Source: Palsa-504 sp963753195 (lineage in GTDB: Bacteria > Actinomycetota > Actinomycetes > Streptosporangiales > Streptosporangiaceae). Taken from it: 64,000 nt of DNA. A program made the position numbers and the translations under genes. Each line of letters opens with the position of its first letter. Position 1 is the first letter of the stretch. The stretch covers positions 992,001-1,056,000 of the forward strand of contig CAVWBH010000009.1 of the NCBI GenBank assembly GCA_963753195.1, in the 5' to 3' direction. Of this stretch, positions 7,875 through 16,587 are shown one piece after another. The notes below the pieces were generated by a model. The model saw only the letters and a list, made by a program, of their open reading frames with translations, was not told where the DNA came from and did not search any database.

Positions 7875-8908
7875 GGCGTCACCGGGTTCCCCGGGCCGTA
7901 GTAGTAGCCGGCGCCGCCGGTGATCCCGGCCACCTGCGTCAAGCCCTTGCCGAGCTGCGGGATCACGGTGGGGTCGTAGACCAGCGCGTACGGGGGCAGC
8001 AGGGCCAGCACCCCGGCGGCCTGCTCCTTGGCCTGCACGCCGGCGGCCCAGGCCTGGAACGCGGCCGGGGCGACGACCTGGCCGTAGTTGAACATGGCTC
8101 CGTGCCAGACGCCGCACAGCTCGTTGCAGCGCACGGTGACGGTGCCGAGCTGCTTCGGCGTCACGTACGCCACGTTGTCCACGCCCGGGTTGGCGTCGGC
8201 CTTCACGCCGAGCTGGTAGGCCCAGAAGCTGTGGATGACGTCCAGCGAGGTCACATGGAACGTCACCGGCGTGTCTTCCGGCAGGTAGAGCTGAGTGGAT
8301 TCCATCCCGCCGAACTGCGGATAGCGGTAAGTCCAGGCCCACTGCTGGCCGATCACCTGGACCTGGAGCATGGTGTTCGTGCCCGGCGTCCAGGTCGCGC
8401 TCTGCGTCCCGGCCAGCGTCCAGATGGGCGACGGGCCCTCGCCCGCCCCTGCTCCGGCGGGCCCGACCAGCTCGATCGTGCCGAAGACGGCCAGCCAGAG
8501 CACGATCGCCGTGGTGCCGATGATCCACGTCGCCTGGACCTTGGTGTTGCCGTAGATCGGCGCCCCGTCTTCGTCGTCGCCGGGCCTGGCCCGCCAGACC
8601 ACCATCGCGTAGATGAAGTAGATGAACACGGCGATGACGACCGGCGCGGCGCTGATGGCCAGCACCGCGATGTCGAACTGCTGGTGCTTGGCCGCGTCGG
8701 ACGCCCGGCCGGGCGGCATGTGGGGGTACCAGACGAACCAGATGATCAGGTCGGCGGCCAGCGCCAGGACGAACCAGATGGCGAACATGCGCCAGCCGTG
8801 CGGCGGCTCTGACGCCGCCCGGTCGGGGGCCGCCCGGTCCGGGGGCGGCTGGTCCGGGGGCGGCTGGTCCGGGGGGGCCTGGTCCGGGATTTCCGCGGTC
8901 CCGCTCAT
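7871..8908 (-). CDS. ctaC: Cytochrome c oxidase subunit II with CuA site
   Basis: A 345-residue subunit that takes electrons from cytochrome c and passes them to heme a through a binuclear CuA centre. All CuA ligands are present: His226 (DVIHSFW), Cys261, Glu263, Cys265, His269 and Met272 (CNELCGVWHGAM). Three hydrophobic segments precede the cupredoxin domain (about 41-60, 81-105, 127-146), one more than the usual two. The N-terminal 35 residues are a PPDQ-type repeat. The start at ATG 8908 is chosen because it overlaps the upstream stop (ATGA); the frame is open further upstream but that overlaps the preceding gene. No heme c motif (CxxCH) is seen. Confidence 0.93.
   Translation of the reverse strand: MSGTAEIPDQAPPDQPPPDQPPPDRAAPDRAASEPPHGWRMFAIWFVLALAADLIIWFVWYPHMPPGRASDAAKHQQFDIAVLAISAAPVVIAVFIYFIYAMVVWRARPGDDEDGAPIYGNTKVQATWIIGTTAIVLWLAVFGTIELVGPAGAGAGEGPSPIWTLAGTQSATWTPGTNTMLQVQVIGQQWAWTYRYPQFGGMESTQLYLPEDTPVTFHVTSLDVIHSFWAYQLGVKADANPGVDNVAYVTPKQLGTVTVRCNELCGVWHGAMFNYGQVVAPAAFQAWAAGVQAKEQAAGVLALLPPYALVYDPTVIPQLGKGLTQVAGITGGAGYYYGPGNPVTP
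8821..8890. repeat. 15-bp in-frame repeat in the ctaC N-terminus
   Basis: Four 15-bp units of the type GGTCCGGGGGCGGCT, plus a partial fifth, encode the PPDQ/PPDR pentapeptides at residues 8-35 of subunit II. The units vary slightly and keep the frame. Confidence 0.85.
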
Positions 8909-9636
8909 GACGCCACCACGTACATGAAGCCCGTCATCCAGCCGAGAGTCTGCATGGGGCCGCCGTTGCCGTCGAGGAACCCGCCGCCGCATGGGACGAG
9001 GCACTGCCACCGGTAGGCGCCGGTCTGGGCCGGGGTCATGAAGCTGAAGGTCTCCGCCGCGTACGCGCCGCCGGAGCTGGGAGTGCACGGCGACGCGCCG
9101 CACAGGTTGTTCACCGAGTTGTCGGCGTTGGGCGAGGCGACCGGGACGAACACGCCCAGGTCGGGGATGGCGAAGCTGTGACCCACGTTGCAGTCCGCCC
9201 AGGAGTTGATGACCGACTCGGGTTGCGCGCCGCCCAGGGGCTTGTTGTTCTTGTCGAACTGCTGGACGGTCACCGTGTTGCCGATGACGCCCTGCACCTG
9301 GCTGAAGTAGTTGTTGCGCAGCGGGGTGCAGCCGTCATAGCCGTAGATGGTCATGTTGACCTTCGTGTTGGCCGGGACGGAGAACAGCGTCGTGTGCACC
9401 CACTGCTTGCTGCTCGGGTCCTGGGTGTAGTACGTCACCCAGTCCGGCCGGGTGCTGCTGTCGTTCTGCGGATCCTCCTGGAGGGCCACGCTGACCTGGC
9501 CGCCGGAGGCGGCGTAATGAATCGTGGGCAGCTGGGTCGTCGCCGAGCCTACGTAGTAGTAGGCGACGAATACCCCCAGTCCCGCCACGATCAGGAAGCC
9601 CACGATCAACGCAGCCGCCCGGGCTGGCACGGACAC
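8905..9636 (-). CDS. Membrane-anchored cupredoxin-like protein, first gene of the oxidase operon
   Basis: A 243-residue protein with one N-terminal membrane anchor (about residues 8-28) and a large exported domain. The C-terminal part looks like a modified subunit II copper site. His153 sits in GHSFAIPDLGVF, Cys212 and Cys216 in QCLVPCGGG, and a candidate Met is at 228 (GGPM). Unlike a true CuA site, no His follows at the expected place after the second Cys (that position is Phe220). Four further Cys (103, 149, 179, 184) may form disulfides. Its stop overlaps the ctaC start. It may be an electron-entry or copper-delivery subunit; no exact family was recognised. Confidence 0.8.
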   Translation of the reverse strand: MSVPARAAALIVGFLIVAGLGVFVAYYYVGSATTQLPTIHYAASGGQVSVALQEDPQNDSSTRPDWVTYYTQDPSSKQWVHTTLFSVPANTKVNMTIYGYDGCTPLRNNYFSQVQGVIGNTVTVQQFDKNNKPLGGAQPESVINSWADCNVGHSFAIPDLGVFVPVASPNADNSVNNLCGASPCTPSSGGAYAAETFSFMTPAQTGAYRWQCLVPCGGGFLDGNGGPMQTLGWMTGFMYVVAS

Positions 9637-9982
9637 CAGATCACCACCTCGCTTCGGCCGAACGCAAGGTCAAGGCCGGCCGTGCAGCACACCTGACGGC
9701 GCAGACCGGTCCATGCTCGGGACGATCATCGAGTCGGCGGAGGCCCGAGGGCAACAACCTGAGCGCCAGATGACCAAATTGTCATGTCACGGCGACGGCA
9801 ACTACCTCCGGGTAATCTGATCTGACCTGGGATGATGGTGTCGCGCCCGGGCACGCCGCGGCGGCGGCCGACCGGGACGGCAATCGTTTGCCGGCGGCCG
9901 CGCCCGCACCCTGGCCGCGCCTGGCCGCCGGGCCGTATGATGACGGCGGCCAGGAGGGCGCGCCTGGCCCCGGGAGGAACCG
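9637..9982. other. Intergenic region between divergent oxidase operon and hypothetical membrane gene
   Basis: A 346-base gap between two divergently transcribed units, so it must hold the oxidase operon promoter (minus) and the promoter for the gene at 9983 (plus). I see no convincing -10/-35 pair. The only clear structure is the 16-bp palindrome at 9770-9785. No protein-like frame or RNA gene is visible. Confidence 0.6.
9770..9785. promoter_or_regulatory. Palindrome ATGAC-N6-GTCAT, possible operator
   Basis: ATGACCAAATTGTCAT has perfect 5-bp arms and an AT-rich centre, in the middle of the divergent intergenic region upstream of the oxidase operon. The size and symmetry fit a dimeric regulator site. 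The cognate regulator is unknown. Confidence 0.4.
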
Positions 9983-10645
9983 ATGACGGCAAGACCTGCC
10001 CAAGGCACACCGACTCAGGGTGCAGCGGCTCAGGGCGCGGCCCACGGCATAGCGACGCGGCGCTCGGGCTGGCCGGTGCTGCGCACCCCCCGGTGGATGC
10101 TCGCGGGCGCCCTGGTGCTGGTCGCCGGGCTGACGCTCGCTGCGATCCCGCATCATCCGTCCACCTCGCAGCGCGCCGCTGACCTGCGCGAGGTGGTTCA
10201 GACGATGAACACGGGCATCGAGTCGTGCGCCGGCGGGGTCAGCGAGTCGCTCACCGCGCTGCAGCAGATCCAGTCCGGGGCCAGCCACGACACTAAGACC
10301 GCGGTCAGCATCGCCACGCTGGGCGCGGCGAATTGCTCCCCGGCTAACAGCATGCCCATGGACGATCTCGTTCAGTACCAGCCGCCCGAGTCGTTGGCCT
10401 CCTTTCACATGGAACAGACCGTGAACGACCTCGTGACCTGGGGGTTCCCGGACGCCCAGCGGGTGCAGGCCGACGTGGCGACGCTGCTGACGGCCGGCAC
10501 GCCGGCCGCGGTCCGGGCCGCCACCGCGGCGCTGACCCGCGATCAGCGCGCGCTCGACGCCGAACGCGCCGTCATCGACGGGATGATCAACACGGCCAGC
10601 AAGTCCCTGTCCGCAGGGGTGGCCCCGCCGTCCTTGCCCAGCTGA
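9983..10645 (+). CDS. Hypothetical membrane-anchored extracytoplasmic protein
   Basis: A 220-residue protein of unrecognised family. A polar, Gln/Ala-rich cytoplasmic start of about 35 residues is followed by one membrane helix (MLAGALVLVAGLTLAAI, about 39-55). A mostly helical exported domain of about 160 residues follows, with two Cys (about 82 and 112). A strong GGGAGGA ribosome-binding site precedes ATG 9983. It is transcribed away from the oxidase operon. Function is unknown. Confidence 0.75.
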   Translation: MTARPAQGTPTQGAAAQGAAHGIATRRSGWPVLRTPRWMLAGALVLVAGLTLAAIPHHPSTSQRAADLREVVQTMNTGIESCAGGVSESLTALQQIQSGASHDTKTAVSIATLGAANCSPANSMPMDDLVQYQPPESLASFHMEQTVNDLVTWGFPDAQRVQADVATLLTAGTPAAVRAATAALTRDQRALDAERAVIDGMINTASKSLSAGVAPPSLPS

Positions 10646-10666
10646 GCCACGCGGGGCCGCTGGCCG

Positions 10667-10713
10667 AGGGCACTGCTGGCCCCAAGGGAACTGCTGACCC
10701 AAAGGGCACTGCC
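10667..10713. repeat. 18-bp direct repeat downstream of the hypothetical gene
   Basis: Two 18-bp units (AGGGCACTGCTGGCCCCA type) and a partial third lie in the gap before the response regulator. They are non-coding and not a terminator-like hairpin. Function is unknown. Confidence 0.6.
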
Positions 10714-10916
10714 TGCAACCGTTTGTGACACAGACGGGTAACAGATGGGGCATTGCCTCAGGCGGTACTTGACCTGCGGCGGACCGGAGGAGAAACATCG
10801 GCAGCGGGTCACGAAAGGATATTTGGGAACAGGCCTCAGGCTTACCGTGAGCTGGATGTCCAGCGGGCCTGGCGGCGGGTGGGGAACGGCAGACGTTCAC
10901 AGGCGGCAAAGAAGCG

Positions 10917-11651
10917 ATGACTTCGCAGGAAGCTCAGGCCACCGTTACACACCACCCAGCGGACGCGGTTCGGGCTCGGATTCTCGTGGCCGACGACGAG
11001 CCGGGCATCCGCGCCTTCATCGGGCGCGCCCTGGACGCAGCGGGCTACGTGCCCGACTTCGCGGCGACCGGGCCGGAGGCCTTGCGTCGCGCCCTGGGCG
11101 GCCACTACGACCTGATCATCCTGGACCTGGTCATGCCCGAGATGACGGGGCAAGAGGTCCTCGAGCGGCTGCTGGCCGCGCGCCCGGACCAGGCGGTGGT
11201 CGTCCTGTCATGCCTGGCCGACGTGGCCTCGAAGGTGGCGTGCCTGGAGCACGGCGCGCAGGACTACCTGACCAAGCCGTTCTCGCTGGCCGAGCTGCTC
11301 GCCCGGGTCAGGCTCAGGGTCAGGCCGCGCGGCGTGGCGGAGAACGGGCACGACCGCGCGGCCGAGATCGTCCGGGCCGGCGGCCTCACCCTGGACGTTG
11401 GGCACCTGGTCGCCGACGCCGGGGACGGCGCGGTGCCGCTGACCAGGCTCGAGTTCCTGCTGCTGCGGGAACTAGCGGAGCACGTCGGCCGGTCGGTCCC
11501 GAAGGGGCGGCTGCTGGCGAGCGTCTGGGGATACGATTTTGACCCGGGCTCCAACGTGGTGGACGTGTGCGTGCGCAGGCTAAGGTCGAAGCTCGGCTTC
11601 GACCTGATCAAGACGGTACGCGGTGAGGGCTACCAGCTCGTGGACCACTGA
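10917..11651 (+). CDS. OmpR/PhoB-family response regulator (orphan)
   Basis: A 244-residue two-component regulator. The receiver domain (about 22-140) has the acidic pair DDE, the phospho-acceptor Asp70 (IILDLVMPE) and the conserved Lys in YLTKPF. The C-terminal winged helix (about 155-242) has LTRLEFLLLRELAEH, VDVCVRRLRSKLG and the wing ending VRGEGYQLV. A 20-residue leader precedes the receiver. No histidine kinase lies nearby, so its partner and regulon are unknown. Confidence 0.93.
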   Translation: MTSQEAQATVTHHPADAVRARILVADDEPGIRAFIGRALDAAGYVPDFAATGPEALRRALGGHYDLIILDLVMPEMTGQEVLERLLAARPDQAVVVLSCLADVASKVACLEHGAQDYLTKPFSLAELLARVRLRVRPRGVAENGHDRAAEIVRAGGLTLDVGHLVADAGDGAVPLTRLEFLLLRELAEHVGRSVPKGRLLASVWGYDFDPGSNVVDVCVRRLRSKLGFDLIKTVRGEGYQLVDH

Positions 11652-11676
11652 CCGGCTCGTAGAATCATTGACTTAT

Positions 11677-12288
11677 ATGGGACAGCAGACGTGGGCGGGC
11701 GCGGCGCGCGAGGTGTGGCGGACGGCAGCCCGGCACAAGATCGCCGCCGGTCTGGTGGCGCTGTGCGTGGTGGGATCACTGGTCGCCATCACCGTGGCCG
11801 GTTCGGGATCGGCTGGGCCGGCCGGGGCGGCCGCCGGGCCGGCCAAAGCGGCCGCCGACCCGCCTGCGCCGGCCTTCAGCGTCGCCGCCCTCGGGCATTC
11901 CGGGCAGCACCTGGCGCTGAGCGACTACGCCGGCCAGCCGCTCATCGTGAACTTCTTCGCGTCCTGGTGCGTGCCCTGCAAGCAGGAGACCCCGCTGCTG
12001 GCCAAGTTCTACCAGGCCGAGCACGGCAAGGTAGCGCTGGTGGGGCTGGACGAGAACGACGCGCAGGGCAGCGCGCTGGCCTTCACCCGCGCCGAGGGCG
12101 TCGGCTATCCGGTGGGGTTCGATCCGGAGGTCATCGCGGCGTCCGCCTACGGCGTCGCCGGGCTGCCGCAGACCTTTTTCCTCAATGCCCAGCACCGCAT
12201 CGTGGACCGCGTGTTCGGCGCGGTAACGCAGGCCGAGATCAACCGGGGCATGGCGCTCGCCACCGGAGCGCACGCCCCCGCTGGGTAG
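11677..12288 (+). CDS. TlpA/ResA-like membrane-anchored thiol-disulfide oxidoreductase
   Basis: A 203-residue protein with one membrane helix (about 26-48), an Ala/Pro linker and a thioredoxin fold carrying the redox motif WCVPC (Cys98 and Cys101). The cis-Pro loop GLPQTFFLN and the start of the domain (SDYAGQPLIVNFFASW) match the AhpC/TSA-Redoxin family that reduces extracytoplasmic disulfides, for example in cytochrome c maturation. ATG 11677 is preferred; an in-frame TTG three codons earlier and an ATG inside the preceding gene are possible. The proximity to the oxidase operon is suggestive, but there is no CcdA or Ccs gene here. Confidence 0.88.
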   Translation: MGQQTWAGAAREVWRTAARHKIAAGLVALCVVGSLVAITVAGSGSAGPAGAAAGPAKAAADPPAPAFSVAALGHSGQHLALSDYAGQPLIVNFFASWCVPCKQETPLLAKFYQAEHGKVALVGLDENDAQGSALAFTRAEGVGYPVGFDPEVIAASAYGVAGLPQTFFLNAQHRIVDRVFGAVTQAEINRGMALATGAHAPAG

Positions 12289-12289
12289 C

Positions 12290-12757
12290 TCAGGAGGCGG
12301 TCTTCCGCGACTTGGCGGCTACGCCGGCCACCCCGGTCAGTCCGTAGACCGCGCCCCCGTGCCACAGGCCGCTCAGTACTCCGTCAATGACGCCGCCGCC
12401 GGTGACCACGGAGAGCACGAGCACGATGGCGGCGCACGCGATCGCGGGCATGACGGCGAAGCGCCACGGGTTGCTCCTGGCCCAGCGGATCGCACGGCTC
12501 GGCCGAGCCCGCCATAGGGCGCCGGCCGCGGCTACGACGAAGAACGCCACCGCGCCCAGGGCCAGCGACCCGCTGAGACCGCTGAGACCGAAGCCGGACA
12601 GGCCGGAGCCGAGGACATGCAGTGCGAAGTCGCCGGCCGCGACCACGCCGCCGGTCACCGTGGCGGCGCCCCACGGCGCGCTGGACATGGCCGCGCCGGA
12701 GACCGACATCTCCTCGCGGCGGGAAAGGTCTTGATCACTGTGGGTCGGTGCGGACAT
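12290..12757 (-). CDS. Hypothetical multi-pass membrane protein
   Basis: A protein of about 155 residues from ATG 12757, preceded by a CAGGGA ribosome-binding site at suitable spacing; earlier in-frame starts would add up to 13 residues. Three to four hydrophobic segments are present, including GAVAFFVVAAAGALW and MPAIACAAIVLVLSVV, and an Arg-rich loop (RARPSRAIRWARSNPWRF) lies between them. No family was recognised. It converges with the TlpA-like gene, with the stops two bases apart. Confidence 0.65.
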   Translation of the reverse strand: MSAPTHSDQDLSRREEMSVSGAAMSSAPWGAATVTGGVVAAGDFALHVLGSGLSGFGLSGLSGSLALGAVAFFVVAAAGALWRARPSRAIRWARSNPWRFAVMPAIACAAIVLVLSVVTGGGVIDGVLSGLWHGGAVYGLTGVAGVAAKSRKTAS

Positions 12758-12952
12758 CCGAATCCCTGCCCCTCGAGCACCCCGGGCGATAATCACGTCA
12801 TATCGCGTCTTGGCCGCAGATTACCACGGCCTCTGTGAATCTCCGCGCGCCGCGCGGAGAATCGGTCGAATCGGGATGAAATTATCATCTTGTAGCAAGC
12901 CGACCCGCAGAACCTCCCGGGACGTACCCTGGTCTGGTCGAGGGCGAGGGAG

Positions 12953-14374
12953 ATGCGCGAGAACGAGAGTGATAGCGGTGACGGATGGCCGCGACCGCAC
13001 ATTGACCCCCGGGAGGGCGGCAGCTCGTGGCCGCAGCGTGACGCCGACTTCGACCCGCGATACGGCGCCGGGCCCGGGCCGCGCGGATCCCGCCGTCGCG
13101 GGCACACCGCCCTCTACCTGGCTGTGGCCGTGCTCGCGGCCGGCGCCGGCGCCGGTCTGACGGCGGCCTTCACAGGTCACGGCACCAGGTCGCCGGCCGG
13201 CGTCTCCGCCCGCGACGTCCCGTCGCCGCACGGCACGGTGGGAGCCGGGGCGGGGGGAAACGGGGCGGCGCTCGATCAGGCGGCGGTCAAGCAGAAGGTC
13301 GAGCCGGGCCTGGTGGACATCACCGCCGCGCTCAAGTACCAGAGGGAGACAGCCGAAGGCACCGGGATGATCATCTCCAGTTCGGGCCTCGTGCTGACCA
13401 ACAATCACGTGATCGACGGGGCGACCCAGGTCAGGGCAACACTGGCCGCCGACACCGGCAAGACCTACCCGGCCCGCGTCATCGGCTACGACCGCCAAGC
13501 CGACGTCGCGCTGCTGCAGCTCACCGGCGTGTCGGGCTTGGCCACGGTCAGCTTCGGCGACTCATCACAGCTCAGCGTCGGTACCCAGGTACTGGCCCTC
13601 GGCGACGCCCAGGGGCGGGGAGTCGTGACGCCCGCCGCGGGCGACATCAGCGCGCTGGACCGCTCCATCCGGGCCAGGGACGAGGGGTCGGGCACCACCG
13701 AAGACCTGAACCACATGCTGCAGATCAACGCCGAGATACAGCAGGGCGACTCGGGCGGTGCGCTGGCGGACAGCGCGGGCCAGGTGATCGGGATGGTCAC
13801 CGCCGCGAACACCGGCTCGGGCGGGCAGCCGGGCGGCACGATGGGCTTCGCCATCCCGATCGACACCGCCCTGATCATCGCCCGGCAGATTGCCGCCGGG
13901 CAGGCCAGTCCCACGGTGTCCATCGGACTGCCAGGCTTCCTCGGCGTGGACGTGGCGCAGAGCAACAGCACCAACCCGCGGCAGCAGGCCGCGGGTTCGC
14001 GGCAGCCCGGGGTGCGCCACGCGGGGGCAACGTGCGTGGCCGTCGGCCAGGAGCCGGGCGTGCCGGCCAAGATCGCGCCCGCCGGCACGGGCGCGCTCAT
14101 CATGGGCGTCTTGTGCGGCAGCGCGGCGCAGTCGAAGGGCCTGCAGGCCGGCGACGTGATCACATCCGTCAACGGCCAGCCTGTCACCACGGCAGGCTCG
14201 CTGACCGCCATCACGGCCAGATACCACCCGGGTGCCACGGTGTCGGTCGGCTGGCGGGCGACCAACGGCTCCCGGCACACGACGTCGATCACGCTCGGCG
14301 CCGGGCCGGCCAGGTTAGCGGCCGCCTGGCCCCGGCCGCCTGAGCGCGGCGGCCTGGCCGCGGCGGCGCGGTAA
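12953..14374 (+). CDS. HtrA/DegP-like serine protease with PDZ domain
   Basis: A 473-residue envelope protease, probably for stress-damaged extracytoplasmic proteins. It has a disordered cytoplasmic start, one membrane helix (about 53-73), a trypsin-like domain and a C-terminal PDZ domain. The catalytic triad is visible: His152 (TNNHVIDG), Asp184 (QADVALL) and Ser267 (GDSGGAL). The PDZ part contains SKGLQAGDVITSVNGQPV. A linker of about 70 residues between protease and PDZ carries two Cys. Its 3' end overlaps the convergent dapE by about 60 bases, which is unusually long. Resembles mycobacterial PepD. Confidence 0.92.
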   Translation: MRENESDSGDGWPRPHIDPREGGSSWPQRDADFDPRYGAGPGPRGSRRRGHTALYLAVAVLAAGAGAGLTAAFTGHGTRSPAGVSARDVPSPHGTVGAGAGGNGAALDQAAVKQKVEPGLVDITAALKYQRETAEGTGMIISSSGLVLTNNHVIDGATQVRATLAADTGKTYPARVIGYDRQADVALLQLTGVSGLATVSFGDSSQLSVGTQVLALGDAQGRGVVTPAAGDISALDRSIRARDEGSGTTEDLNHMLQINAEIQQGDSGGALADSAGQVIGMVTAANTGSGGQPGGTMGFAIPIDTALIIARQIAAGQASPTVSIGLPGFLGVDVAQSNSTNPRQQAAGSRQPGVRHAGATCVAVGQEPGVPAKIAPAGTGALIMGVLCGSAAQSKGLQAGDVITSVNGQPVTTAGSLTAITARYHPGATVSVGWRATNGSRHTTSITLGAGPARLAAAWPRPPERGGLAAAAR

Positions 14375-15439
14375 GGCGCCCAGCCAGGAGCGCAGCCGGG
14401 CCTCGCACTCGGCGATCGCTGCGGTCTCGACGTACTCCCCCGCGGTGTGCGCCAGCTCGGGCAGGCCCGGGCCGTAATTGACCGCCGGGACGCCGAGCGC
14501 AGCGAACCGGGCCACGTCGGTCCAGCCGAGCTTGGCGCGCGGGGGCCCCAGGCCTGCGCCCGCCGCGGCCACGAAGGCGGCCGCGGCCGGGTGCCCCAGC
14601 CCCGGCCGTGCGCTCTCGGCGACGTCGACGACCGTGACCGGCCAGGCTGAGAACAGCGACCGGACGAATTCCGCCGCCTGCGGCCCGTCGCGATCCGGGG
14701 CGAACCGGTAGTTGACCGTCACCACGCATTCGTCGGGGACGACGTTCCCGGCGACGCCGCCGCGGATGGCGACGGCGTTCAGGCCCTCGTGGTAGCGCAG
14801 CCCGTCGACCTCGGGCTCCCGCGGCGTGTAGCCGCGGAGCACGGCCAGGATGTCAGCGGCCTCGTGGATGGCGTTACGGCCCATCCAGGCGCGCGCGGTG
14901 TGCGCTCTTCTCCCGGTGGCGGTCACTTCGGCCCGGAGGGTGCCCTGGCACCCGCCCTCGATCTGGCCCTCGCTCGGCTCCATCAGGACCGCGAAGTCGC
15001 CGGCCAGCAGGTCCGGGCGGGTGCGGCTCAGCCGCAGCAGCCCGTTGCGCTCGGCCTCGACCTCCTCGGACTCGTAGAAGACGTAGGTGACGTCCCGGCT
15101 CGGCGCGGGGACGTGCGCGGCCAGCCGGAGCTGGACCGCGACCCCTGACTTCATGTCGGACGTGCCGCAGCCATACAGCCGGGATCCCTCGGCGCGGGCG
15201 GGAAGGTTGCCGGCGATGGGGACCGTGTCGATATGCCCGGCCAGGATCACCCGTTCCGGCCGCCCGAGCTCGGTCCGGGCCACGATCGTGTCACCGTCCC
15301 GGCTGACGGCCAGATGCGCGAGCCGCCGCAGCGCGCGCTCGATGGCGTCAGCCAGCGGCCCCTCCCCGCCGCTGACCGAGGGAACGTCCACGAGCCGCGC
15401 GGTCAGCGCCGCCCCGTCCAGGCCGAGATCGAGGTCCAC
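14315..15439 (-). CDS. dapE: Succinyl-diaminopimelate desuccinylase
   Basis: A 374-residue M20-family metallohydrolase. It cleaves N-succinyl-LL-2,6-diaminopimelate to LL-diaminopimelate and succinate. The metal-site motifs are LAGHIDTVP (His/Asp) and GCGTSDMKSG, with EEVEAE downstream supplying the catalytic and metal Glu. The dimerisation region RRAHTARAWMGRNA is typical. The partner genes dapD and dapC are in this window about 40 kb away, whereas in mycobacteria dapE adjoins dapD. The C-terminal 20 residues are low-complexity and antisense to the HtrA stop region. Confidence 0.9.
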   Translation of the reverse strand: MDLDLGLDGAALTARLVDVPSVSGGEGPLADAIERALRRLAHLAVSRDGDTIVARTELGRPERVILAGHIDTVPIAGNLPARAEGSRLYGCGTSDMKSGVAVQLRLAAHVPAPSRDVTYVFYESEEVEAERNGLLRLSRTRPDLLAGDFAVLMEPSEGQIEGGCQGTLRAEVTATGRRAHTARAWMGRNAIHEAADILAVLRGYTPREPEVDGLRYHEGLNAVAIRGGVAGNVVPDECVVTVNYRFAPDRDGPQAAEFVRSLFSAWPVTVVDVAESARPGLGHPAAAAFVAAAGAGLGPPRAKLGWTDVARFAALGVPAVNYGPGLPELAHTAGEYVETAAIAECEARLRSWLGALPRRRGQAAALRRPGPGGR

Positions 15440-15489
15440 CCGGCCAGCATAGGGACCCGGCCGGGGCGGGCGGGGCTGGAGCAGCGGGC

Positions 15490-16413
15490 CTAGGCGGACA
15501 GGGCCTTGCCCGCGGCGCGCAGCGCGGTGAGGATGACCGCCACCGAGGGCCTGCGCACGCTGGCCGTGCGGGCCACGGCGTGCACGTCCCGGGCCAGGTC
15601 CAGGCCGTGCGGCAGGTCCCGCACCACCACCCGGCGCTCGCCCGCGGCGACGGCCAGCCGGGGCAGGATGGCGATGCCGATACCCCGCGCCACCAGGCTC
15701 ACGATCGTGATCATGCTCTCGAATTCCGACAGTACCGGCGGGGCCACCCCGGCCGCGGCCAGGAGCCGGTCCACCGCATGGCGGGACGGCTCGCCGACCG
15801 GCGCGGCCAGCCAGGGCTCGTGCCGCAAGGCCCGCAGGTCGACCGGCTGGCTGGGATCGGCCGCCGGGTGCGAGCGCGGCAGCGCCAGCACCAGCGGGTC
15901 GCGGATCAGCTGGTAGCAGGACAGTATCGATCCGCCCGTCTCGATCTCGTCGGCCAGCCGGCCGGTCCAGTCGTCCACGATCGCCACGTCCACCTCCCCC
16001 GAGCGCACCTGGCGCAGCCCTTCCTCGGCCAGGGTCTGGCGCAGCACCAGGGTCAGCTTTGGATGGGCACGCAGGCTGCGGGCCAGCGCGGGGGCGAAGG
16101 CGACCGCCGCGGTCGGGAACGCGGTCGCCGCCACCCGGCCGGCCGGCTCGGCGGCCCGCGCGGACAGGTCGGTCTCGGCCTCCTCGACCATGGCCAGGAT
16201 CCGCTCGGCGTGGGCCGCCAGGCGCCGCCCGGCGTCGGTCAGCTCGGCCCGCCGCGCGGTCCGGTCCAGCAGCGCGGTGCCCGCCTCCCGCTCGAGCGTG
16301 GCCAGCTGCTGGGACACCGCCGACGGCGTATAGCCGAGCACCGCGGCGGTCTTCGCGATGCTGCCGCGAGCGGCGAATTCGCTCAGCAGGCGCAGCCGGT
16401 GCAGATCGAGCAT
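15490..16413 (-). CDS. LysR-family transcriptional regulator
   Basis: A 307-residue LysR protein. The N-terminal winged helix (LRLLSEFAARGSIAKTAAVLGYTPSAVSQQLA is the region, residues about 5-36) is followed by the linker helix with ERILAMVEEAE. An effector-binding domain from about residue 90 ends in VARTASVRRPSVAV. It is divergent from the aminotransferase at 16588, with a 174-base shared intergenic region. This is the classic layout for a LysR regulator controlling its neighbour in response to that enzyme's substrate. The effector is not predictable from sequence. Confidence 0.92.
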   Translation of the reverse strand: MLDLHRLRLLSEFAARGSIAKTAAVLGYTPSAVSQQLATLEREAGTALLDRTARRAELTDAGRRLAAHAERILAMVEEAETDLSARAAEPAGRVAATAFPTAAVAFAPALARSLRAHPKLTLVLRQTLAEEGLRQVRSGEVDVAIVDDWTGRLADEIETGGSILSCYQLIRDPLVLALPRSHPAADPSQPVDLRALRHEPWLAAPVGEPSRHAVDRLLAAAGVAPPVLSEFESMITIVSLVARGIGIAILPRLAVAAGERRVVVRDLPHGLDLARDVHAVARTASVRRPSVAVILTALRAAGKALSA

Positions 16414-16587
16414 AAGAGAAGCTTAGTCTCTGCGATAGAGATCAGCGCTTGCGCTTATGGTGCAGGCCACCGAGACTTGAGCAGGTACGCCACGTACAGC
16501 ACGGGAAGCGGGATTCGGCGCGGAGTTCCCTTCTTGCGTTCATATCCGATCGATCCGCCGATCCCCGCAGCTAGGAGTCGAACTCCC

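Noticed and set aside
15580..16587. A long open frame upstream of the aminotransferase that would extend it to about 770 residues
   Set aside because: It is antisense to a clear LysR gene, has no family resemblance, and the aminotransferase fold starts after GTG 16588.
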